A stretch of 64,000 nt of DNA from an uncultured bacterium (GTDB lineage: Bacteria; Bacillota; Clostridia; Oscillospirales; CAG-272), in assembly GCA_945920215.1 (NCBI GenBank), contig CAMEJM010000001.1, forward strand, positions 1 through 64,000, in the 5' to 3' direction. This document shows positions 42,687 to 52,636 of this stretch, piece after piece (position 1 is the first letter of the stretch; every line of letters begins with the position of its first letter). Below the pieces are notes generated by a model. It was not told where the DNA came from, ran no database searches, and saw nothing but the letters and a program-made list of their open reading frames with translations. The translations under genes were made by a program, and so were the position numbers.

Positions 42687-44656
42687 AATTTCTGGAATGC
42701 TATATCGAGAACTTCGGAAAACTCTCCAAGTTCGCCTATCACTTCGAAGACGGCATGAACATTCTGCTCCGCGACAACGGATGGGGCAAAACCACTTTCA
42801 CGGGATTTCTCAAAGCCATGCTGTACGGCTGGGGCGCCAGCCGTTCCACCGACCTTCAGGTCAACGAACGGTTGCGGTATACGCCTTGGCAGGGCGGCAA
42901 GTGCGGCGGCACCCTCACCTTTTCGACCGAAAAGGGCACTTTCCGCGTCGAGCGCTTCTTCGGCGCCAAGGAATCCGAGGACACCTTTGCCCTCTACGAC
43001 TGCGCCACCGGTCTCGCCTCAAAAGCATACAGCGCAAAGCTGGGAGAAGAGATATTCGGAATTGACGCCGCGGGATACGAGCGCTCCAGCTTTATTTCCG
43101 AGCGGCTGACAGCCGACGAAAAGGACTACACCGGGATTCAAGCCAAGCTGGTGGACATGAACGACCTCTCCGACTATGAGATCGCCATGAAGAAGCTGGA
43201 AAAGCGCCGCCAGTTCTACCGGGTGCAGAGCGGGCGCGGTCAGATTGCGCAGATAGAACAGCAGTTATCCTTACGCAAAGCGGAACTCGGGGAAGCCGAG
43301 GACGCCCTCAAAAAGACAAACGAGTGGAACCGCAAAGCGCGTGATATTGACAGCCAGCGGGAGGGGCTCGAAAACGAGCTGAAAGCCCTGCGCCGGAAAA
43401 TGGACGCTTCCCTGACCGTACGTGAAGCGCGCGCGCTCGATGCGCATAAGGACGACCTGATCCGCAACGCAGATCGCTGTCGGGAGCAAACGGCAACCTG
43501 CCGTGCGTATCTGTCCGGCAACATTCCCTCGGGGAGCGCCGTGGAAGAACAAATGCGTATCTGCCGCACGCTCTCCGAACGACAGCGCCCCGATCAGACG
43601 GTCGGCAGGGTGCCTCTGTGGCTGACGCTGTTGCTCTGCGTGCTTGGTGCCGCATTGATTGCTGTCGGTATCATCTCGGGGAATGCGCTCCCCCCTTTGC
43701 GTCTGATACTTCCCATCATCGGCGTGTTGGCATTAGGCGGCGGCATATGCTGCGCGTATCTGCGCCGGCGCGCGGCGCAGACCCTTTCCTCCGTGCGCGC
43801 CGCACAGGCGGAATACGACCGCATGGAGCGGGAACTCAAGGATTTCCTTGAGGGCTTTCCCATCGTAAAGGCGGACTCCGCCCTCAAAGGAGACGCCGAG
43901 CGCCTGTGGGCCATCCGCACCAAGCTGGACGATCTGCGCAAAGCGCAGATGGAAGAGCAGGAAGCCAAGAACGCCCTCGCGGCTTTCCGCGCCGCGCACC
44001 CCGACGTATTTGACGACACCGCCGCCATGAGCGGCGAGGAAGACCGCCGCGACAGTGAGGAAGCGCAACGCCTGACGGAGCGAATTGATTCCCTGCGCAG
44101 AGAACGTGAAAATTGCGAGCGCGAAAACGCGCGCTACGCCGCTGCTGCCGGGCGCTACACCTCCTGCGCGCAGGAGATTGCCAATCTCGAAGAAAAGAAG
44201 AAAACATATACAAAGAGTCTTGAAATCATTCAGGCGACCCAGCAATTTCTGACCGGCGCACGCACCAATCTGACCTCCCGTTATCTCTCCGACATTCAGC
44301 TGCACTTCCGCCACTATATGCAGCTGCTCACCGCCGACGAACAGGACACCCTGTTCTCTGACGAATACGCGGCGGAGGCGTTTACCGTCACGCCGGACTT
44401 CTGCGTGAACATCACGAAATACGCCTCCACGCACTCTGCCGCCGCTTTGAGCCGCGGCGGGAGGGATTTGGTGGCGCTGTGTCTGCGTTTCGCAATCTGC
44501 GACGCGCTGTTCCGCGACCAGAAGCCCCCCTTGGTGCTGGACGACCCATTCATCAACTTGGATGACGAAAAGACCCACGCCGCGATGGGTCTGCTTCAGA
44601 AAATCGCGCGCGAAAGACAGATTTTTTATGTGGCTTGCCACTCCAGCCGTACCTAA
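42683..44656 (+). CDS. SbcC/YhaN-like ATPase with membrane hairpin
   Basis: The 657-residue protein has the split ABC-ATPase halves of the Rad50/SbcC group. The N-terminal half opens KFLECYIENFGKL and has a P-loop LRDNGWGKTTF (about 32-42), the NGWGKTT form usual in clostridial YhaN-like proteins. Charged coiled-coil segments flank a middle pair of transmembrane helices (about 313-336 and 342-362). The C-terminal half carries the signature LSRGGRDLVALCLR and Walker B LVLDDPFINLD. SbcC/Rad50 is cytosolic; the membrane hairpin is a feature of the YhaN branch. A terminator follows about 100 bp downstream. Confidence 0.85.
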   Translation: MKFLECYIENFGKLSKFAYHFEDGMNILLRDNGWGKTTFTGFLKAMLYGWGASRSTDLQVNERLRYTPWQGGKCGGTLTFSTEKGTFRVERFFGAKESEDTFALYDCATGLASKAYSAKLGEEIFGIDAAGYERSSFISERLTADEKDYTGIQAKLVDMNDLSDYEIAMKKLEKRRQFYRVQSGRGQIAQIEQQLSLRKAELGEAEDALKKTNEWNRKARDIDSQREGLENELKALRRKMDASLTVREARALDAHKDDLIRNADRCREQTATCRAYLSGNIPSGSAVEEQMRICRTLSERQRPDQTVGRVPLWLTLLLCVLGAALIAVGIISGNALPPLRLILPIIGVLALGGGICCAYLRRRAAQTLSSVRAAQAEYDRMERELKDFLEGFPIVKADSALKGDAERLWAIRTKLDDLRKAQMEEQEAKNALAAFRAAHPDVFDDTAAMSGEEDRRDSEEAQRLTERIDSLRRERENCERENARYAAAAGRYTSCAQEIANLEEKKKTYTKSLEIIQATQQFLTGARTNLTSRYLSDIQLHFRHYMQLLTADEQDTLFSDEYAAEAFTVTPDFCVNITKYASTHSAAALSRGGRDLVALCLRFAICDALFRDQKPPLVLDDPFINLDDEKTHAAMGLLQKIARERQIFYVACHSSRT

Positions 44657-44753
44657 GCGACGGAATTGCAGTTTTGTTTGCATTTTCCTTTGCGTTTCCC
44701 GCGCGGCGGGAGAGTTTCCGTCATTCCCCTCTCCCGCTTGATTCCATCCAATG

Positions 44754-44784
44754 AAAACGGTGCCGAAAGCGCCGTTTTCTTTAT
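44754..44784 (+). terminator. Terminator after the SbcDC-like genes
   Basis: The stem AAAACGGTGC / GCGCCGTTTT with a loop and a T-rich tail is about 100 bp after the stop at 44656. Confidence 0.7.
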
Positions 44785-44806
44785 TTCTTTTCTGAACCCG
44801 CACCTA

Positions 44807-44835
44807 TTGACAAATACCCCCGGCGGGTATATAAT
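44807..44835 (+). promoter_or_regulatory. Promoter of csoR-copA-copZ
   Basis: A perfect TTGACA (44807-44812) and a perfect TATAAT (44830-44835) have a 17-bp spacer that is itself an operator. Confidence 0.85.
44814..44830. promoter_or_regulatory. CsoR-type operator 1
   Basis: ATACCCCCGGCGGGTAT is a near-perfect GC-rich palindrome of the CsoR operator type. It occupies exactly the promoter spacer, so bound repressor would exclude RNA polymerase. Confidence 0.75.
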
Positions 44836-44845
44836 ATCCGCAGAA

Positions 44846-44862
44846 ATACCCCCGAGGGGTAT
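44846..44862. promoter_or_regulatory. CsoR-type operator 2
   Basis: ATACCCCCGAGGGGTAT is a second copy of the same palindrome, centred 32 bp downstream of the first and just before the csoR ribosome-binding site. Confidence 0.75.
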
Positions 44863-44875
44863 ATGGAGGTGCTAT

Positions 44876-45190
44876 ATGAGAGAAACAGAAAAATGCCCCT
44901 GCTGCCGTGAAGGGAAAACCACCCTGCGCACGGAGGAACAGAAGAAAAAACTGCTCAACCGTCTGAAACGCATCGAAGGGCAGATACGCGGTATCTGCGC
45001 CATGATCGATGAGAACGCCTATTGCAACGACATTCTGATACAATCCGCCGCGGCGGGCGCCGCTTTGGGAGCCTTTAACCGCGAATTGCTTGCCGCCCAT
45101 ATTCACACCTGCGTGGCGAGAGACATACGGGACGGCAAGAACGAGGTCATCGACGAGTTGATGGTTACCCTGCAAAAGCTGATGCGGTAA
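44876..45190 (+). CDS. csoR: Copper-sensing transcriptional repressor CsoR
   Basis: A 104-residue CsoR/RcnR-family (DUF156) helical repressor. In apo form these bind GC-rich palindromes; Cu(I) binding releases them. The copper triad Cys50, His75, Cys79 has the spacing of Bacillus CsoR (25 and 4 residues). It also has an unusual N-terminal Cys cluster CPCC (residues 7-10). The canonical [17 protein letters not shown] helix is at 24-40. Two operators lie just upstream and copA follows after 128 bp, so autoregulation of the operon is strongly implied. Confidence 0.95.
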   Translation: MRETEKCPCCREGKTTLRTEEQKKKLLNRLKRIEGQIRGICAMIDENAYCNDILIQSAAAGAALGAFNRELLAAHIHTCVARDIRDGKNEVIDELMVTLQKLMR

Positions 45191-45318
45191 AAGCCGTTTA
45201 TTCGCTCCGAAAAACGGACAGGATATACTTATCCCGAAACATGAAATGCCCGTGCAAATGCGGGCACGAAAGCCGTGCAAACGCGCTTCCTTTTTTTGCA
45301 AAACGAGGTGAAAACGAT

Positions 45319-47901
45319 ATGGAACAATATCATGTGACCGGCATGAGCTGCACCGCGTGCAGCACGCGGGTAGAGACGGCGGTGGCAAAGGTGCCCGGCG
45401 TTTCCTCCTGTACGGTCAGTCTCCTGACCAACTCCATGGCGGTAGAGGGCACCGCCGCACCGCAGGCGGTAATAGCGGCGGTGAGAAACGCCGGATACGG
45501 CGCAAGCCTCAAAGAGGGTGAAAAAAGCGCCGCTTCCGAGGACGAGGAAGCCCTGCGGGACCGTGAAACCCCGTTTCTCAGGAAGCGTCTGATTGCCTCC
45601 GTCATACTTATACTGGTGCTGATGTATTTCTCCATGGGACATATGATGTGGGGCTGGCCCCTTCCCTCTTTCATGGAGGGCGACCACATTGCCATGGGGC
45701 TGTTACAGCTTCTTCTGGCGGGCGCTGTGATGATCATCAACCAAAACTTCTTTATCAGCGGCTTCAAGAGCCTTTGGCACCGTGCGCCTAATATGGACAC
45801 CCTTGTGGCGCTCGGTTCCGCCGCTTCCTTTCTCTGGAGCGTCGTTGCCCTGTTCATGATGTCGCACGCGCAGCTTGCGGGAGATACCGAACGCGTGATG
45901 ACTCTGATGCACGAGTTCTATTTTGAATCCGCCGCCATGATTCTCACCCTGATTACCGTGGGTAAGATGTTGGAGGCGCACTCTAAGGGCAAGACCACCG
46001 ACGCCTTGAAAAGCCTGATGAAGCTGGCGCCCAAAACCGCAGTGCTCCTGCGGGACGGTAAGGAAATCACCGTCGGAATCGAGCAGGTGAAGCCCGGCGA
46101 CAGATTCGTAGTGCGCCCCGGCGAAAGCATCCCGGTGGACGGCGTGGTCATAGACGGCACCGCCGCGGTCAACGAATCTGCCCTGACGGGCGAGAGCGTA
46201 CCTGTGGACAAAGCGCGCGGTGATACGGTATCCGCCGCTACCGTCAACCAATCCGGCTACCTGACGTGCGAGGCGGCCCGCGTCGGTCAGGACACGACCC
46301 TTTCGCAAATCATCAGAATGGTCAGCGACGCCGCGGCAACCAAAGCGCCGATTGCCAAAATCGCGGACAAAGTATCCGGGGTCTTTGTCCCCGCGGTCAT
46401 CGCAGTTTCCGCCGTCACTCTCCTTGTCTGGCTTCTGATTGGGGGCGGCTTTGCCTATGCCTTGGCGCGCGGTATTTCGGTACTGGTCATCAGCTGTCCC
46501 TGCGCCCTGGGGCTGGCGACGCCTGTCGCCATTATGGTTGGCAACGGCGTGGGCGCGAAAAACGGAATTCTGTTCAAGACAGCGGTTTCTCTGGAGCAGA
46601 CCGGGAAAGTCGGTATCGTCGCGCTTGATAAGACAGGAACCATCACGCGGGGAGAAGCGCGGGTGACGGACCTTTTGCCCGCAGAGGGCTTTGACGAAAC
46701 TTCCCTTTTGCAGACCGCGTTGGCACTGGAAAGCAAGAGCGAACACCCGCTGGCAAAAGCCGTATGCAACTATGCCGCCGCGCAGGCGCTCACCACGGAG
46801 GAGGTCACAGACTTCAAGGTACTGCCCGGCAACGGTCTTTGCGCCGTACGGGGAGAAGAAAAGCTGGTCGGAGGCAGTCTGAAATATATCGGCGGGATCG
46901 TCTCACTCCCGCCCGAAATGACGGCGCGTGCGGAAGAGCTTGCCGCCGAGGGAAAAACGCCGCTTGTCTTTGCACGCGCGGGAAAGCCCGTCGGTATCAT
47001 TGCGGTAGCGGACGCCATCAAGGAGGACAGCCCGCGTGCCATACGGGAGCTGCGGAACATGGGAATCCGCGTGGTGATGCTCACGGGTGACAATGAGCGT
47101 ACCGCCGCGGCAGTCGGAAAACAGGCGGGCGTGGACGAGGTGATCGCAGGGGTACTGCCGGACGGCAAGGAAAGCGTGATCCGCGACCTGAAAAAACAGG
47201 GGCGGGTCGCCATGGTGGGGGACGGTATCAACGACGCGCCCGCCCTGACAAGCGCCGACGTCGGCATTGCCATCGGCGCCGGAGTGGATGTGGCAATCGA
47301 CGCCGCCGACATTGTTCTGATGAAGAGCACGCTTGTCGACGTCCCCGCCGCAATCCGTCTGAGTCGCGCCACGCTGACCAACATCCGTGAAAATCTATTC
47401 TGGGCATTCATCTATAACATCATAGGCATTCCGCTTGCGGCGGGCGTTTTTGTCGGTCTCGGACTAACCCTGAACCCCATGTTCGCGGCGGCGGCAATGA
47501 GCCTTTCCAGCTTCTGCGTGGTCACCAATGCCCTGCGCCTGAACCTGACCGGGATATACAACCCGAAGCACGACAGGCGCAGGGCGCCGAAAACGCAAAA
47601 CGCCGGCGGCGCCATTTCTCCCGAGAGAGCGCAAAAGACTGTCTGCACCCTGCATATCACCGGCATGATGTGCGGGCACTGCGAGGGGCGCGTGAGAGAG
47701 GCGCTGGAAAAAATACCGGGGGTAGAGGAGATTACGGTCTCCCACAACAGCGGTACGGCAACACTGGTTTTGACGCAACACACCGCCGCTGCGGCGCTGA
47801 AAAGCGCGGTGCGGTCAGCCGGCTACAAGGTTACTTCCGTCCAAATGACTACTCATGAAAAGGAGATACAAAGCCATGACGAAAACAACACTGAAAATTG
47901 A
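45319..47901 (+). CDS. copA: Copper-exporting P1B-type ATPase with N- and C-terminal HMA domains
   Basis: The 860-residue Cu(I) exporter has an N-terminal heavy-metal domain (GMSCTAC, residues 8-14), eight transmembrane segments, the actuator motif TGES, transmembrane SCPCAL, phosphorylation site DKTGTIT, SEHPL, LTGDN and [10 protein letters not shown], so it is fully catalytic. A second HMA domain sits at the C-terminus ([10 protein letters not shown], about residue 780), after a basic linker. Export of Cu(I) from the cytosol with CopZ is expected. GAGGTG lies 9 bases before the ATG at 45319; an in-frame Cys-rich extension from 45241 lacks a good site. It overlaps copZ by 26 bp. Confidence 0.95.
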   Translation: MEQYHVTGMSCTACSTRVETAVAKVPGVSSCTVSLLTNSMAVEGTAAPQAVIAAVRNAGYGASLKEGEKSAASEDEEALRDRETPFLRKRLIASVILILVLMYFSMGHMMWGWPLPSFMEGDHIAMGLLQLLLAGAVMIINQNFFISGFKSLWHRAPNMDTLVALGSAASFLWSVVALFMMSHAQLAGDTERVMTLMHEFYFESAAMILTLITVGKMLEAHSKGKTTDALKSLMKLAPKTAVLLRDGKEITVGIEQVKPGDRFVVRPGESIPVDGVVIDGTAAVNESALTGESVPVDKARGDTVSAATVNQSGYLTCEAARVGQDTTLSQIIRMVSDAAATKAPIAKIADKVSGVFVPAVIAVSAVTLLVWLLIGGGFAYALARGISVLVISCPCALGLATPVAIMVGNGVGAKNGILFKTAVSLEQTGKVGIVALDKTGTITRGEARVTDLLPAEGFDETSLLQTALALESKSEHPLAKAVCNYAAAQALTTEEVTDFKVLPGNGLCAVRGEEKLVGGSLKYIGGIVSLPPEMTARAEELAAEGKTPLVFARAGKPVGIIAVADAIKEDSPRAIRELRNMGIRVVMLTGDNERTAAAVGKQAGVDEVIAGVLPDGKESVIRDLKKQGRVAMVGDGINDAPALTSADVGIAIGAGVDVAIDAADIVLMKSTLVDVPAAIRLSRATLTNIRENLFWAFIYNIIGIPLAAGVFVGLGLTLNPMFAAAAMSLSSFCVVTNALRLNLTGIYNPKHDRRRAPKTQNAGGAISPERAQKTVCTLHITGMMCGHCEGRVREALEKIPGVEEITVSHNSGTATLVLTQHTAAAALKSAVRSAGYKVTSVQMTTHEKEIQSHDENNTEN

Positions 47902-48130
47902 CGGCATGATGTGCGGTATGTGTGAAGCGCACGTCAACGATACCGTCCGCGGAGGCTTCCCTGTCAAAAAAGTGACCTCCTCCCACAGCAAGGGAGAAAC
48001 CGTCATCATCAGCGAAGCGCCCCTCGACGAGGGAAAACTCAGGGAAGCCATTGCCGCCACCGGCTACACCGTGCTGTCCGTAACGGCGGAGCCGTATGAG
48101 AAAAAAGGTTTCTTCGGCTTTCGCAAATAA
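47876..48130 (+). CDS. copZ: CopZ-like copper chaperone
   Basis: An 84-residue single HMA protein with [11 protein letters not shown], Cys13 and Cys16 being the Cu(I) ligands. A basic, aromatic tail KKGFFGFRK follows the fold. The start at 47876 has AAGGAG 9 bases before it and lies inside the copA 3' end in another frame. CopZ hands Cu(I) to CopA and CsoR in known systems; the gene order here is csoR-copA-copZ. Confidence 0.92.
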   Translation: MTKTTLKIDGMMCGMCEAHVNDTVRGGFPVKKVTSSHSKGETVIISEAPLDEGKLREAIAATGYTVLSVTAEPYEKKGFFGFRK

Positions 48131-48144
48131 GTTTACTTTCCTGC

Positions 48145-48190
48145 AAAAAAGGCTGACTCCGAAGCCCTGCGGCGGAATCTGCCTTTTTTC
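48145..48190. terminator. Bidirectional terminator between copZ and pyrI
   Basis: A long stem AAAAAAGGC / GCCTTTTTT with an inner GACTCCG / CGGAATC pairing (one wobble) terminates copZ and the convergent pyr operon. Confidence 0.8.
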
Positions 48191-48248
48191 TTTTTCTCTT
48201 TGATTGTCCGGGGAGAGGTTCGCGCCTCCTCTGTTGCGGGAATGAATT

Positions 48249-48665
48249 TTACTCCGCCTTGGCGTCGCAGTAGATACAGCGATAGGTCCGCGCGGCGGGG
48301 TCTGCAAGACGGAAAATGTGGTGGATCCCCTGCTCCGTGGTGGTGATACAGCGGGGATTCTTACACTTCAGCAGGTCTGTGATACGCGCGGGCAACCCGA
48401 TGTGCTTCTTTTCCGCCAGTTTTCCGTCCCGAATGATATTCACCGTGATATTGGGGCTGAAATAGCCGAGCACGTCCAAATCAATATCCAGCACGGCGTC
48501 TATCTTGATGATGTCCTTCTGCCCGAGCTTCCGGCTCTGCACATTGCGGAGCAGCGCGACCGAGCAGGACAGGTCGTCCATGTGCAGCATCTTGTAAATC
48601 TGCATCCCCGACCCTGCCTGGATATGGTCGATGACAATACCGTTTCTGATGGAATCAATCTTCAT
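48249..48665 (-). CDS. pyrI: Aspartate carbamoyltransferase regulatory subunit
   Basis: This 138-residue PyrI has an N-terminal nucleotide-binding domain (residues about 1-95) and a C-terminal zinc domain with CKNPRC and CIYC. It binds ATP, CTP and UTP to adjust the PyrB trimers, giving allosteric control of the first committed step. It is the last gene of the operon and overlaps pyrB by 4 bp, consistent with 1:1 production. Confidence 0.95.
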   Translation of the reverse strand: MKIDSIRNGIVIDHIQAGSGMQIYKMLHMDDLSCSVALLRNVQSRKLGQKDIIKIDAVLDIDLDVLGYFSPNITVNIIRDGKLAEKKHIGLPARITDLLKCKNPRCITTTEQGIHHIFRLADPAARTYRCIYCDAKAE

Positions 48666-49579
48666 TTGCGCACCTCCAACAGCTTCATAATCAGCGCCAT
48701 GCGAATGAATTTCCCGTACCGTGCCTGCTCGAAATAGCAGGCGCGCGGGTCGCTGTCCACCTCGGTGGAAATCTCATTGACGCGCGGTAGCGGGTGCATG
48801 ATACACAAATCTTCTTTTGCGTTCTTCAGTTTATCCGGCGTGAGAATATAACTGTCGCGCAGGCGCAGATACTCCTCCTCGCTGAAGAAGCGCTCCCGCT
48901 GAACGCGGGTCATATAGAGGATATCCAATTCCGGCATGACGTCCTCAAGCGAGGTGGACTGGGTATACGGGATCCCGCGGCTTTTGATATATTCCCCCTT
49001 GACATAGCTCGGCACCTTGAGCTCCTCCGGGGAAATCAGAACGAAGCGCACCCCCTCATACCGGGACATGGCGGCGATGAGCGAATGGACGGTGCGCCCG
49101 AATTTCAGGTCTCCGCACAAGCCGATCGTCAGGTGGTCGAATCTTCCCTTTTTCTGCTTGATGGTCAACAGGTCGGTCAGGGTCTGGGTGGGGTGATTAT
49201 GCCCCCCGTCCCCCGCGTTGATGATCGGAACGGCGGAGTGCATGGCGGCGACCATAGGCGCGCCCTCCTTGGGGTGGCGCATGGCGATGATGTCCGCGTA
49301 ACCGCTGACGACGGCAACCGTATCGGACACGCTCTCTCCCTTGGCGGCGGAGGAGGACGACGCTTCGGAAAACCCGAGGACGCTGCCGCCCAGATCCAGC
49401 ATCGCCGCCTCAAAGCTCAGGCGGGTGCGGGTCGACGGCTCAAAAAACAGGGTGGCAAGCTTCTTGTACCGGCATACCTCGCGGTACTCCTCCGGGTGTG
49501 CGATGATGCCGGACGCGGTTGCGATGAGTTCTTCGATTTCCTCCGTCGAGAGGTCCATGATCTCAATCAGGTGTCTCAT
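48662..49579 (-). CDS. pyrB: Aspartate carbamoyltransferase catalytic subunit
   Basis: The 305-residue enzyme joins carbamoyl phosphate and aspartate to give carbamoyl aspartate. The carbamoyl-phosphate loop [16 protein letters not shown] is intact, with [16 protein letters not shown] and the aspartate-site [13 protein letters not shown]. The standard length of about 305 supports the PyrB/PyrI type that needs a regulatory subunit. It starts 9 bp after pyrE ends. Confidence 0.96.
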   Translation of the reverse strand: MRHLIEIMDLSTEEIEELIATASGIIAHPEEYREVCRYKKLATLFFEPSTRTRLSFEAAMLDLGGSVLGFSEASSSSAAKGESVSDTVAVVSGYADIIAMRHPKEGAPMVAAMHSAVPIINAGDGGHNHPTQTLTDLLTIKQKKGRFDHLTIGLCGDLKFGRTVHSLIAAMSRYEGVRFVLISPEELKVPSYVKGEYIKSRGIPYTQSTSLEDVMPELDILYMTRVQRERFFSEEEYLRLRDSYILTPDKLKNAKEDLCIMHPLPRVNEISTEVDSDPRACYFEQARYGKFIRMALIMKLLEVRK

Positions 49580-49588
49580 GTTTGCTCC

Positions 49589-50230
49589 TTATGCTCTCAT
49601 CCAGCTTTCATCAGAGGGATTGTTGCGGAAGGCAATCAGACGCTTGATGTCCTCCTCCTTGATGTACCCCTGTGCGGCGGCGACTTGCGCCACGCAGTCA
49701 AAATCCGTCAGGCTGACGTTTTTCACGTTTGCCGCGGCAAGCCGCTCAAGCCCTTTCTGCATCCCGTAGGTGAAGATGGAGACAATGCCGAGCACCTCCG
49801 CGCCCGCGGCGCGCAGTACGTCCACGACCTCCAGAACGCTGCCGCCCGTGGAAATCAGGTCCTCCACGACAACGACCTTTTCACCGGGGGTGAGGCGCCC
49901 CTCGATCTGGTTCTGTCTGCCGTGGTCCTTGGCGCCGGAGCGGACATAGCCCATGGGCAGCCCCATCAGGTGCGCCGTGATTGCCGCGTGTGCGATGCCG
50001 GCGGTGGAAGTACCCATCAGCACCTCGACCTCCGGATACTCCCGCCGAATGGTCTCGGCAAGCGCGCTTTCGACGTCGGTCCGCACCGCAGGAGCGGTGA
50101 GGGTCAGGCGGTTATCGCAATAGATCGGGCTTTTGATGCCGCTCGCCCATATGAAAGGCTTTTCGGGGCGGAAAAACACGGCTTGAATGGACAGAAGGTC
50201 TTTTGCAATCAACTCTTGGATATGGGTCAT
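49589..50230 (-). CDS. pyrE: Orotate phosphoribosyltransferase
   Basis: This 213-residue enzyme makes orotidine 5'-phosphate from orotate and PRPP. The PRPP-binding motif VVVVEDLISTGGSVLEVV is complete and LMGTSTAGIAHAAI supplies the other loop. The ATG at 50230 is preceded by AAGGAG with 8-base spacing; an upstream GTG at 50239 is less likely. It lies 70 bp after pyrF, the widest gap in the operon, in which I saw no good promoter. Confidence 0.95.
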   Translation of the reverse strand: MTHIQELIAKDLLSIQAVFFRPEKPFIWASGIKSPIYCDNRLTLTAPAVRTDVESALAETIRREYPEVEVLMGTSTAGIAHAAITAHLMGLPMGYVRSGAKDHGRQNQIEGRLTPGEKVVVVEDLISTGGSVLEVVDVLRAAGAEVLGIVSIFTYGMQKGLERLAAANVKNVSLTDFDCVAQVAAAQGYIKEEDIKRLIAFRNNPSDESWMRA

Positions 50231-50300
50231 GTCAAACACTCCTTATGATACGGTATTTGATTTGTTTTATACGAAAAAATACGCAAACAGGGGTTTACGG

Positions 50301-50999
50301 TCAGTCCACGAACTCCGCCACGCAGCGGCGATATGCCGCAACGGGGTCGGGGGCGGCGGTGATGGGTCTGCCCACCACGATATAGTCGGAGCCGAGTTCT
50401 TTCGCGCGCGCGGGGGTGGTCACGCGCGCCTGATCCCCCACGTCGGAGTCCGCAAAGCGAATCCCGGGGGTGACGGTCAGGAATCCCTTTCCGCATCTCT
50501 CGTGCACCTTGCCCGCCTCCAAGGGAGAGCAGACCACGCCGTCCAGCCCGCTTGCGGCGGCACCCGCGGCATAGTGCATGACCACTTCGTCGATAGGTCT
50601 GTCAATGAGCAGCTCCTCACGCATCCTTGTCTCATCCGTTGAGGTAAGCTGCGTCACGGCGATCAGAGCGGGGCGGGTGCCGTCCGGGCGGGTCAGACCC
50701 TCCAGCGCCGCGCGCATCATGGCGGCGGTACCGGCGGCGTGCAGGTTGCACATATCCACATCAAGGCGGGAAAGCACCGCCATGGACTTCTTGACGGTAT
50801 TCGGAATATCATGGAGTTTCAGATCCAGGAAAATGCGGTGCCCGCGCGCTTTGATTTCACGCACGATGGCAGGTCCCTCGGCATAAAACAGCTCCATACC
50901 GATTTTGACATACGGCTTCTCTTCGGTAAATTTGTCAAGAAACGCAAATACCTCCCCGGAACTTGCAAAGTCGCAGGCAATGATGACGTCCTTTCCCAT
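50301..50999 (-). CDS. pyrF: Orotidine 5'-phosphate decarboxylase
   Basis: The 232-residue decarboxylase makes UMP. The catalytic signature [16 protein letters not shown] (Asp-Lys-Asp array) is intact, with VVCSPLEAG and TVTPGIRF. The phosphate-binding end is [19 protein letters not shown] text ([15 protein letters not shown]). It shares one base with pyrD (TGATG). Confidence 0.96.
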   Translation of the reverse strand: MGKDVIIACDFASSGEVFAFLDKFTEEKPYVKIGMELFYAEGPAIVREIKARGHRIFLDLKLHDIPNTVKKSMAVLSRLDVDMCNLHAAGTAAMMRAALEGLTRPDGTRPALIAVTQLTSTDETRMREELLIDRPIDEVVMHYAAGAAASGLDGVVCSPLEAGKVHERCGKGFLTVTPGIRFADSDVGDQARVTTPARAKELGSDYIVVGRPITAAPDPVAAYRRCVAEFVD

Positions 51000-51910
51000 C
51001 AGTGGGCACCTCCCGTAATTTCACTTAATTTTTCGATTCCGTATTCTTTCATCACCGCGGGCAGTTCCGCGACAATATCGCGGCAGGCAAAGGGGTCGAC
51101 CAGATTTGCCGCCCCCACCTCTACGGCTGTTGCGCCCGCCAGCATCATCTCAATCACATCGCGGGCGCTCGTCACGCCCCCCATACCGATGATCGGAATG
51201 TTGACCGCCTCGTACACCTGATACACCATCCGCACGGCAACCGGGAAAACGGCGGGACCGGAATACCCTCCGGTCCGATTGGCAAGGACGGGGCGGCGGG
51301 TGCGCGGGTCGATCCGCATTCCCAAAAGCGTATTAATCATCGAAAGACCATCCGCCCCCGCTTCCTCGCAGGCGCGGGCAATCGCTACAATGTCCGTGAC
51401 ATTGGGGCTGAGTTTGATATACACCGGCTTTGTCGTCACCGCCTTTACGGCGCGGGTCACCGCCGCCGCGGACGCCGGATCCGTGCCGAACGCCATGCCC
51501 CCGCCGTGGACATTGGGACAGCTGACGTTCACTTCAAAAATTCCGACCTGCTCTTCCCCGTCCAAAGCGCGGCAAACCTCGGTATAATCGTCCAGAGAAA
51601 AGCCGCTGACATTGGCGACGACTTTCTTGGAGAAGCATTTTGCAAGGCGCGGCAGCTCCTCTGTTTTCACCTTTTCCGCGCCGGGGTTCTGAAGTCCCAC
51701 GGCGTTGAGCATCCCCGAAGGGCATTCCGCGATACGCGGCGTGGGATTCCCGAAGCGGGGAGAAAGGGTGGTCCCCTTGATGGAAAGGGAGCCGAGGCAA
51801 TTGATGTCGTACAGTTCCGCAAACTCATATCCGTAGCCGAACGTCCCGCTGGCGGGAATCACGGGATTGTCCAGCCGCCAACCGCTGAGGGTGACAGAGG
51901 TGTCTACCAT
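50999..51910 (-). CDS. pyrD: Dihydroorotate dehydrogenase, class 1B catalytic subunit
   Basis: This 303-residue FMN enzyme oxidises dihydroorotate to orotate. Landmarks are [20 protein letters not shown], the catalytic-loop [11 protein letters not shown] with Cys, VYIKLSPNV and the FMN phosphate-site [20 protein letters not shown]. The neighbour pyrK marks it as the NAD-dependent 1B type. It overlaps pyrK by 7 bp. Confidence 0.96.
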   Translation of the reverse strand: MVDTSVTLSGWRLDNPVIPASGTFGYGYEFAELYDINCLGSLSIKGTTLSPRFGNPTPRIAECPSGMLNAVGLQNPGAEKVKTEELPRLAKCFSKKVVANVSGFSLDDYTEVCRALDGEEQVGIFEVNVSCPNVHGGGMAFGTDPASAAAVTRAVKAVTTKPVYIKLSPNVTDIVAIARACEEAGADGLSMINTLLGMRIDPRTRRPVLANRTGGYSGPAVFPVAVRMVYQVYEAVNIPIIGMGGVTSARDVIEMMLAGATAVEVGAANLVDPFACRDIVAELPAVMKEYGIEKLSEITGGAH

Positions 51911-52632
51911 ATGATCTCCTCCTTTTCAAGAACGGGACCGTCCTTGCAGATACGTTTATTGCCGTACTTGGTCTTACAGCTGCACCCCATGCAGGCGCCG
52001 AAGCCGCAGCCCATACGTTCCTCAAAGCTGTACTGCCCGCTCACGTCCGAAGCGGCGTATACGGCGCGCAGCATGGGAAGCGGACCGCAGGTATAGATGT
52101 AGGAGCAATCCACGCCCTTCATGGCGTCTGTGACGAAACCGCGCACGCCGTAACTGCCGTCAGCCGTGGCAACGGTCACCGGAACGCCGAGCGCGCGGAA
52201 CTCATCCTCGTAGAACACCTCGTCGGAGGTATTGAAGCCCATGATCACGCGCGGCTTCTTTCCCTCTCCGAGCAGCTGCTTACACAGCAGATACAGCGGC
52301 GGCACGCCGACCCCGCCGCCGACAAGCAACGGGTTCTGCCCGCTCTTGGCGGTGTCGTAGCCGTTGCCGAGACGGGTCAGGACATCCAAGGTTTCCCCGG
52401 GGCGCATCCCGCTCATTTGTTCCGTCCCCTCGCCCACCACCTTATAAAGAATGGTCAGGCTGTCCTCGCCCGCGTCGCAGACAGAGATGGGGCGGCGCAG
52501 GAATTTCCCCGCCAGTCTGATATTGACGAACTGCCCCGGTCTGTCGCAGGGGCACTCCCCCGACAGGACCATACGCCAAACCTTTGCGGTCAGCGGGGCG
52601 TTCTCACGAATGGTATAGACGACTTGTTTCAT
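51904..52632 (-). CDS. pyrK: Dihydroorotate dehydrogenase electron-transfer subunit
   Basis: The 242-residue FAD/[2Fe-2S] subunit links PyrD to NAD. The FAD site [10 protein letters not shown] and NAD-site [12 protein letters not shown] are visible. The cysteine set [12 protein letters not shown] plus a later Cys binds the cluster. The ATG at 52632 lies 4 bp after the carB stop. A frame open to 52707 lies inside carB and is rejected. Confidence 0.95.
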   Translation of the reverse strand: MKQVVYTIRENAPLTAKVWRMVLSGECPCDRPGQFVNIRLAGKFLRRPISVCDAGEDSLTILYKVVGEGTEQMSGMRPGETLDVLTRLGNGYDTAKSGQNPLLVGGGVGVPPLYLLCKQLLGEGKKPRVIMGFNTSDEVFYEDEFRALGVPVTVATADGSYGVRGFVTDAMKGVDCSYIYTCGPLPMLRAVYAASDVSGQYSFEERMGCGFGACMGCSCKTKYGNKRICKDGPVLEKEEIIW

Positions 52633-52636
52633 GGCA

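Noticed and set aside
50231..50300. Internal promoter before pyrE
   Set aside because: TTGCGT and TATAAA are present but only about 9 bp apart.
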